Source: UBA8515 sp036170795
GTDB taxonomy: Bacteria > Patescibacteriota > Minisyncoccia > Phycocordibacterales > UBA9973
DNA length: 24,189 nucleotides
Reading direction: 5' to 3'
Assembly (NCBI GenBank): GCA_036170795.1
Contig: JAVHPX010000008.1
Coordinates: 1-24,189, forward strand
The stretch's first letter is position 1. The number at the start of each line of letters is the position of its first letter. Positions 21,294-24,189 of the stretch are shown one piece after another. A model generated the notes under the pieces. The model was not told the DNA's origin, searched no databases, and was given only the letters and a program-made list of their open reading frames with translations. The position numbers and the translations under genes are program-made.

Positions 21294-21722
21294 TTATTTC
21301 TTTGTACTTTCTTTCTTTGGAGTCTTAGCACCATAAAGACTTCTAGATTGACGACGTTTATCTACTCCAGTCGCATCAAGACGTCCACGAACAATGTGAT
21401 AACGTACTCCTATCAAATCTTTCACACGACCACCACGAATCATAACTACTGAGTGCTCTTGCAAATTGTGACCTTCACCAGGAATATAAGCAGTAACTTC
21501 CATTCCATTTGTAAGACGGACACGGGCAATCTTTCGAAGAGCTGAGTTCGGCTTTTTTGGTGTTGTTGTAGATACTTTTGTACAAACTCCACGTTTAAAT
21601 GGTGCTGGATAAAAAACAGGCTTATTCTTAATAGAATTAAAACCACGAGCAAGAGCTACGGCTTTAGACTTTCTTTTTATTATTTTTCGGCTCTTTCGAA
21701 CCAATTGATTGATTGTAGGCAT
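21294..21722 (-). CDS. rpsL: Ribosomal protein S12
   Basis: Decoding-centre protein of the small subunit. 142 residues, with an extended loop ('KAVALARGFNSIKNKPVFYPAPFKRGVC') before the conserved 'TKVSTTTPKKPNSALRKIARVRLTNGMEVTAYIPGEGHNLQEHSVVMIRGGRVKDLIGVRYHIVRGRLD' and a Lys-rich tail. The lysines of TPKKPNSAL, where streptomycin resistance changes occur in other bacteria, have the usual sensitive-type residues. First gene of the rpsL-rpsG pair. Confidence 0.98.
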   Translation of the reverse strand: MPTINQLVRKSRKIIKRKSKAVALARGFNSIKNKPVFYPAPFKRGVCTKVSTTTPKKPNSALRKIARVRLTNGMEVTAYIPGEGHNLQEHSVVMIRGGRVKDLIGVRYHIVRGRLDATGVDKRRQSRSLYGAKTPKKESTKK

Positions 21723-21762
21723 TATAAATTAAAAATAGTCGTATACACAGACTAGTCAGAAT

Positions 21763-21791
21763 ACTTTACTACAAGATAAACATAAAAGCAA
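21763..21791 (-). promoter_or_regulatory. Candidate promoter of rpsL-rpsG
   Basis: Reverse strand: -35 TTGCTT (21791-21786), 17-nt spacer, -10 TAAAGT (21768-21763). The start would be near 21756, 34 nt before the ATG. Moderate matches only. A short palindrome TCTTATATAAGA sits just upstream, after the end of the preceding surface-protein gene. Confidence 0.4.
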
Positions 21792-21812
21792 GCTCTTATA
21801 TAAGACTTATCT

Positions 21813-23639
21813 TTAAATCTTAAATTTCTTATTAATATAACCACTTTTAACTTCAATTGCGTCAGAAGTATATATATGACTATAGCTCTCATCAATATTT
21901 TTATTTTCTACCTTTATATAATAATTTCCATTTGGAATAAGACAATAATATTTACCTGTTTTGTTGCTAATCTTTTTAACAATTTCATGATCAATACCAA
22001 CAGAGAAAACTCGAATTATAGCATATGATAATGGAATACCATTTTTCTTATAAGATAAATATCCAAACGGTCGTGGTTTAAGTATTGTATTTTTAAATAT
22101 AAATAATAAAATATAAATAATAAAAATAATAATATTAGATAGGTTTGGTGTATCAAAAACTGTAATAGTAGTCAAGGCAAATCCAAAATAAAAAAGTATA
22201 TTTGATAAATTAGCTATCCATATATCACGTTTTGAATAAAATCTCATTAAACTTTGATCACTTTTTGCAAATTCATTCCAATCAAAATTGACAGGGTCCA
22301 TAGGTATATTTTTTATTATTACTTCCCCTTCTCTTATTGTAATAATTTCATTAAAATATAAATCTGAATACAGTTCATCATTTGTTTTACCAGCCAACTT
22401 TTTTGAAGGAAATTCATAATTTGTTTTGTGAACTACTATCCTATAATTTCCTGCAGGTACTAAAAAACCATAACGACCATCAAGGTCAGTAATAGAAGTA
22501 GTTATTTCATTCCCTTGTAAATCTTGAAGACTGACATATGCAGGATCAAGTGGTTGTTTTGTAACACTATCATATATAGTACCCCATGGATGATTACGTT
22601 TTATCCCAAATATCAATAATAATAAATTCCATATACGAAAAGGGATCAGAAAAATATCAGAAAATATAAGAGAGTTAGCAAATAATTCTGTAGCTAGACT
22701 AAGACCGATACCAAATATAGCACCCATTGCTATTGTTGTTTTTGAAATTATATTACCGATAGGTGTTCTAATAATTCTATTTAATTCTTTAAAAAAATCT
22801 AGTAAATTATCTAAAAAATATTGGTTAGTCTGATTAGAAATAACACCAACAACCGGAATATTTATATTATCATTATTAGAATAATTATTATCACCAACTG
22901 TGATTCCTGGATTATTATTTTCAGGATTAAGTGATGGTGGGGGGATTGATGGTTCTACTGAAGGGAGAATTTGATGAGTTGGAGGATTAATAGGTGGCTC
23001 TGTAGATGGTGGAACAGGAGGAGTTGGAGGATTAATAGGTGGCTCTGTAGATGGTGGAATTATAATTGTTCCACCGCTACTACCTCCTCCACCTGTTTGT
23101 ACTTGTGGGCGCCAATTAGTCTTTACACAATAATTAGAATCTCCACAATCAAATTTAATCCAACCATAATTCTGTGCCCAAGCATATCCATTGAACTGAC
23201 CAGAACTATTTATAGTAACAGAATTAGTTGCACTGTTTGAAAATGGACCGAAATTGATCCAACCAGAATCTTGCCCCCAAGCATACCCAGAGAGATGTCC
23301 ATTTATTGTATTTGAAACTTTAAAATAATCATTCGTAGAATTACAACCACTTGTTGTATTTATACAATTAAGTACAACCCAACCAAAAGATTTTCCCCAA
23401 ATAAAACCAGTGAGTTCTGTATCTGTAATAGTGACATTTGATGAAGATGCCGTAGTAAAATATCCAAAATTGACAGGAGATGTACTAGAAATAGTACATG
23501 ATGAATTCTCACAAATTTGAGCTGTGTGACTAATAGAATCAATAACACCTGTAGATGCACTTACACGAAATGATCCACATACGAATATGACAATAAAAAT
23601 ATATTTCAAATATTTTTTATAATTTATATACATAATCAC
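21813..23639 (-). CDS. Multi-domain surface/membrane protein with GYAWG motifs and two carboxypeptidase-regulatory-like domains
   Basis: 608 residues from a GTG that overlaps the upstream stop by 1 nt; the ATG two codons on (23633) is equally good. A signal peptide (to about 'VSASTG') is followed by three aromatic motifs: 'GFIWGKSFGWVVLNC', 'GYAWGQDSGWINFG' and 'GYAWAQNYGWIKFDC'. This repeat type is known to me from Parcubacterial secreted proteins. A Pro/Thr-rich linker (about 190-245) has a 15-residue repeat. Then come two membrane helices (about 300-345), a CarboxypepD_reg-like beta domain ('GTIYDSVTKQPLDPAYVSLQD...TDLDGRYGFLVPAGNYRIVVHKTNY'), two more helices, and a second similar domain ('GIPLSYAIIRVFS...NKTGKYYCLIPNGNYYIKVENKN'). 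Probably envelope-embedded; function unknown. Confidence 0.85.
   Translation of the reverse strand: MIMYINYKKYLKYIFIVIFVCGSFRVSASTGVIDSISHTAQICENSSCTISSTSPVNFGYFTTASSSNVTITDTELTGFIWGKSFGWVVLNCINTTSGCNSTNDYFKVSNTINGHLSGYAWGQDSGWINFGPFSNSATNSVTINSSGQFNGYAWAQNYGWIKFDCGDSNYCVKTNWRPQVQTGGGGSSGGTIIIPPSTEPPINPPTPPVPPSTEPPINPPTHQILPSVEPSIPPPSLNPENNNPGITVGDNNYSNNDNINIPVVGVISNQTNQYFLDNLLDFFKELNRIIRTPIGNIISKTTIAMGAIFGIGLSLATELFANSLIFSDIFLIPFRIWNLLLLIFGIKRNHPWGTIYDSVTKQPLDPAYVSLQDLQGNEITTSITDLDGRYGFLVPAGNYRIVVHKTNYEFPSKKLAGKTNDELYSDLYFNEIITIREGEVIIKNIPMDPVNFDWNEFAKSDQSLMRFYSKRDIWIANLSNILFYFGFALTTITVFDTPNLSNIIIFIIYILLFIFKNTILKPRPFGYLSYKKNGIPLSYAIIRVFSVGIDHEIVKKISNKTGKYYCLIPNGNYYIKVENKNIDESYSHIYTSDAIEVKSGYINKKFKI
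22978..23058 (-). repeat. 45-bp-period tandem repeat in the proline-rich linker
   Basis: A 36-bp block (22978-23013) is repeated exactly at 23023-23058. The 45-bp period equals 15 residues of the form PPSTEPPINPPT..., so the reading frame is kept. Copy number could vary between strains. Confidence 0.85.
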
Positions 23640-24189
23640 TAAATACTAGGGACAGGAATAGGTGTTGGTGTAACTTCTGGAGTTGGTACTGGAGTTGAAG
23701 TAACTTCTGGTGCTGGAGTAGGTACTGAAGTAACTTCTGGTGCTAGAGTAGGTGTTGGAAGAGGTGCTGGTGTTGGTATTACTTCTGGAGTTGGTGCTGG
23801 AGTAGGTACTGAAGTAACTTCTGGTGCTAGAGTAGGTGTTGGAAGAGGTGCTGGTGTTGGTATTACTTCTGGAGTTGGTGCTGGAGTTGAAGTTACTTCT
23901 GGGGCTGGAATTAATATTGTTTCTGGTACTATGTTTGGAGTTGGAGGTATTAATTGTTTTAATTGAATAAGTTCTTTTTTATTTATACATTCAGATGTAC
24001 CATCAGGATCAGTAAGACATATTTCACCTGTAAATATACGTGTAATATGATTGCCTGCATTTGCAAACCAAGCAATCAATTTATCTGCAAAGCTTGGTAT
24101 TTCTTGAGTACCGGGAGTAAGTGCCATCGCATCTTCTATCTTCAAATTAAGTTCTTTAATCGAAGCCATCAGTATTCCATTGACAGAGA
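23639..24189 (-). CDS. C-terminal part of a proline-rich surface protein with an 'ICLTD...ECINKKEL' module
   Basis: The frame is open to the right edge (SVNGIL precedes the internal Met at 24169), so this is most likely the C-terminus of a larger protein rather than a 176-residue gene. Visible parts: a helical segment ('ASIKELNLKIEDAMAL'), 'FADKLIAWFANAGNHITRIFTGEICLTDPDGTSECINKKELIQLKQL', a cysteine-paired module often at the end of long Parcubacterial surface proteins, then about 100 residues of Pro/Thr/Ala/Val repeats (APEVTSVPTPAP..., TPEVIPTPAPLPTP). The Pro-rich tail could span or bind the wall. Its stop overlaps the next gene's GTG by 1 nt, indicating coupling. Confidence 0.7.
   Translation of the reverse strand, partial: SVNGILMASIKELNLKIEDAMALTPGTQEIPSFADKLIAWFANAGNHITRIFTGEICLTDPDGTSECINKKELIQLKQLIPPTPNIVPETILIPAPEVTSTPAPTPEVIPTPAPLPTPTLAPEVTSVPTPAPTPEVIPTPAPLPTPTLAPEVTSVPTPAPEVTSTPVPTPEVTPTPIPVPSI
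23711..23878 (-). repeat. Two perfect 84-bp tandem repeats coding Pro-rich sequence
   Basis: 23711-23794 and 23795-23878 are identical, and a third copy begins (9 nt) before diverging. 84 bp is 28 residues, so the frame is kept. The identity suggests recent duplication and likely length variation. Confidence 0.9.

Noticed and set aside
21725..21750. Hairpin TAGTC/GACTA before rpsL as a ribosomal-protein autoregulatory site
   Set aside because: The stem is only 5 bp and has no resemblance to a known S7 or S12 target site.

Overview
The window (AT-rich, roughly one third G+C by eye, with two 100-N scaffold gaps at 1227-1326 and 20666-20765) looks like an ultra-small Candidate Phyla Radiation bacterium, most likely in the Parcubacteria/Patescibacteria. 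This is an inference from gene content. The supporting features are: a peptidoglycan-binding surface protein with the CPR-type 'LCPNGMTLASNC' tail, a helical-bundle plus winged-helix regulator of the kind common in Parcubacteria, an ftsK - membrane-anchored small protein - recA cluster, an EF-P with an unusual loop, stand-alone FKBP and SIMPL membrane proteins, a MacA/MacB-like exporter with two separate permeases, and surface proteins with GYAWG-type motifs and a C-terminal 'ICLTDPDGTSECINKKEL' tail. Most genes lack a clear Shine-Dalgarno, and several promoters sit so close to the start codon that the mRNA would be leaderless.

Layout: 1-384 is the start of a secreted PG-binding protein (minus strand, running off the left edge). 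385-1226 has no credible gene but holds the most unusual structure in the window: five copies of CTCTATCA, four of them framed as the loop of hairpins whose stems differ from one another, plus a long GTCGAC-centred palindrome with a competing hairpin and, beside the gap, a consensus DnaA box. 1327-2030 is the regulator (its C-terminus is lost in the gap). 2031-2371 is a divergent promoter region with two perfect 24-bp inverted repeats. ftsK, a small anchored protein and recA follow on the plus strand (2372-6109), ending in a bidirectional terminator facing a small membrane protein (6171-6560). efp (6678-7253) converges on the minus-strand secE-nusG-rplK operon (8524-7267). Then come a SIMPL-domain protein, a plus-strand phosphoribosyltransferase-like gene, and a long minus-strand block (19632-10256): fusA, a P1B-type metal ATPase, a membrane FKBP, a MacA-like adaptor, its ABC ATPase and two MacB-like permeases. 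Upstream of fusA, the usual rpsL-rpsG-fusA (str) order is interrupted by an unknown 132-residue protein and a Cas2-fold protein, each with its own promoter, and by the second gap. rpsL and rpsG are at 21722-20796, and two surface-type proteins (a 606/608-residue multi-domain protein and the C-terminus of a proline-rich protein) fill the right end.

Regulatory logic visible in the sequence: secE and fusA each have their own promoter followed at once by a small UUCG hairpin and a U-run, an attenuator-like or 5'-protecting arrangement. efp, the SIMPL gene and the cas2-like gene look leaderless. A 22-bp perfect palindrome covers the -35 region of the cas2-like promoter. The strongest candidate for something undescribed is the hairpin array in 562-891. 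Its repeated loop with changing, compensating stems is what an RNA with repeated loop-binding sites would show; orientation and function cannot be settled from this sequence alone.
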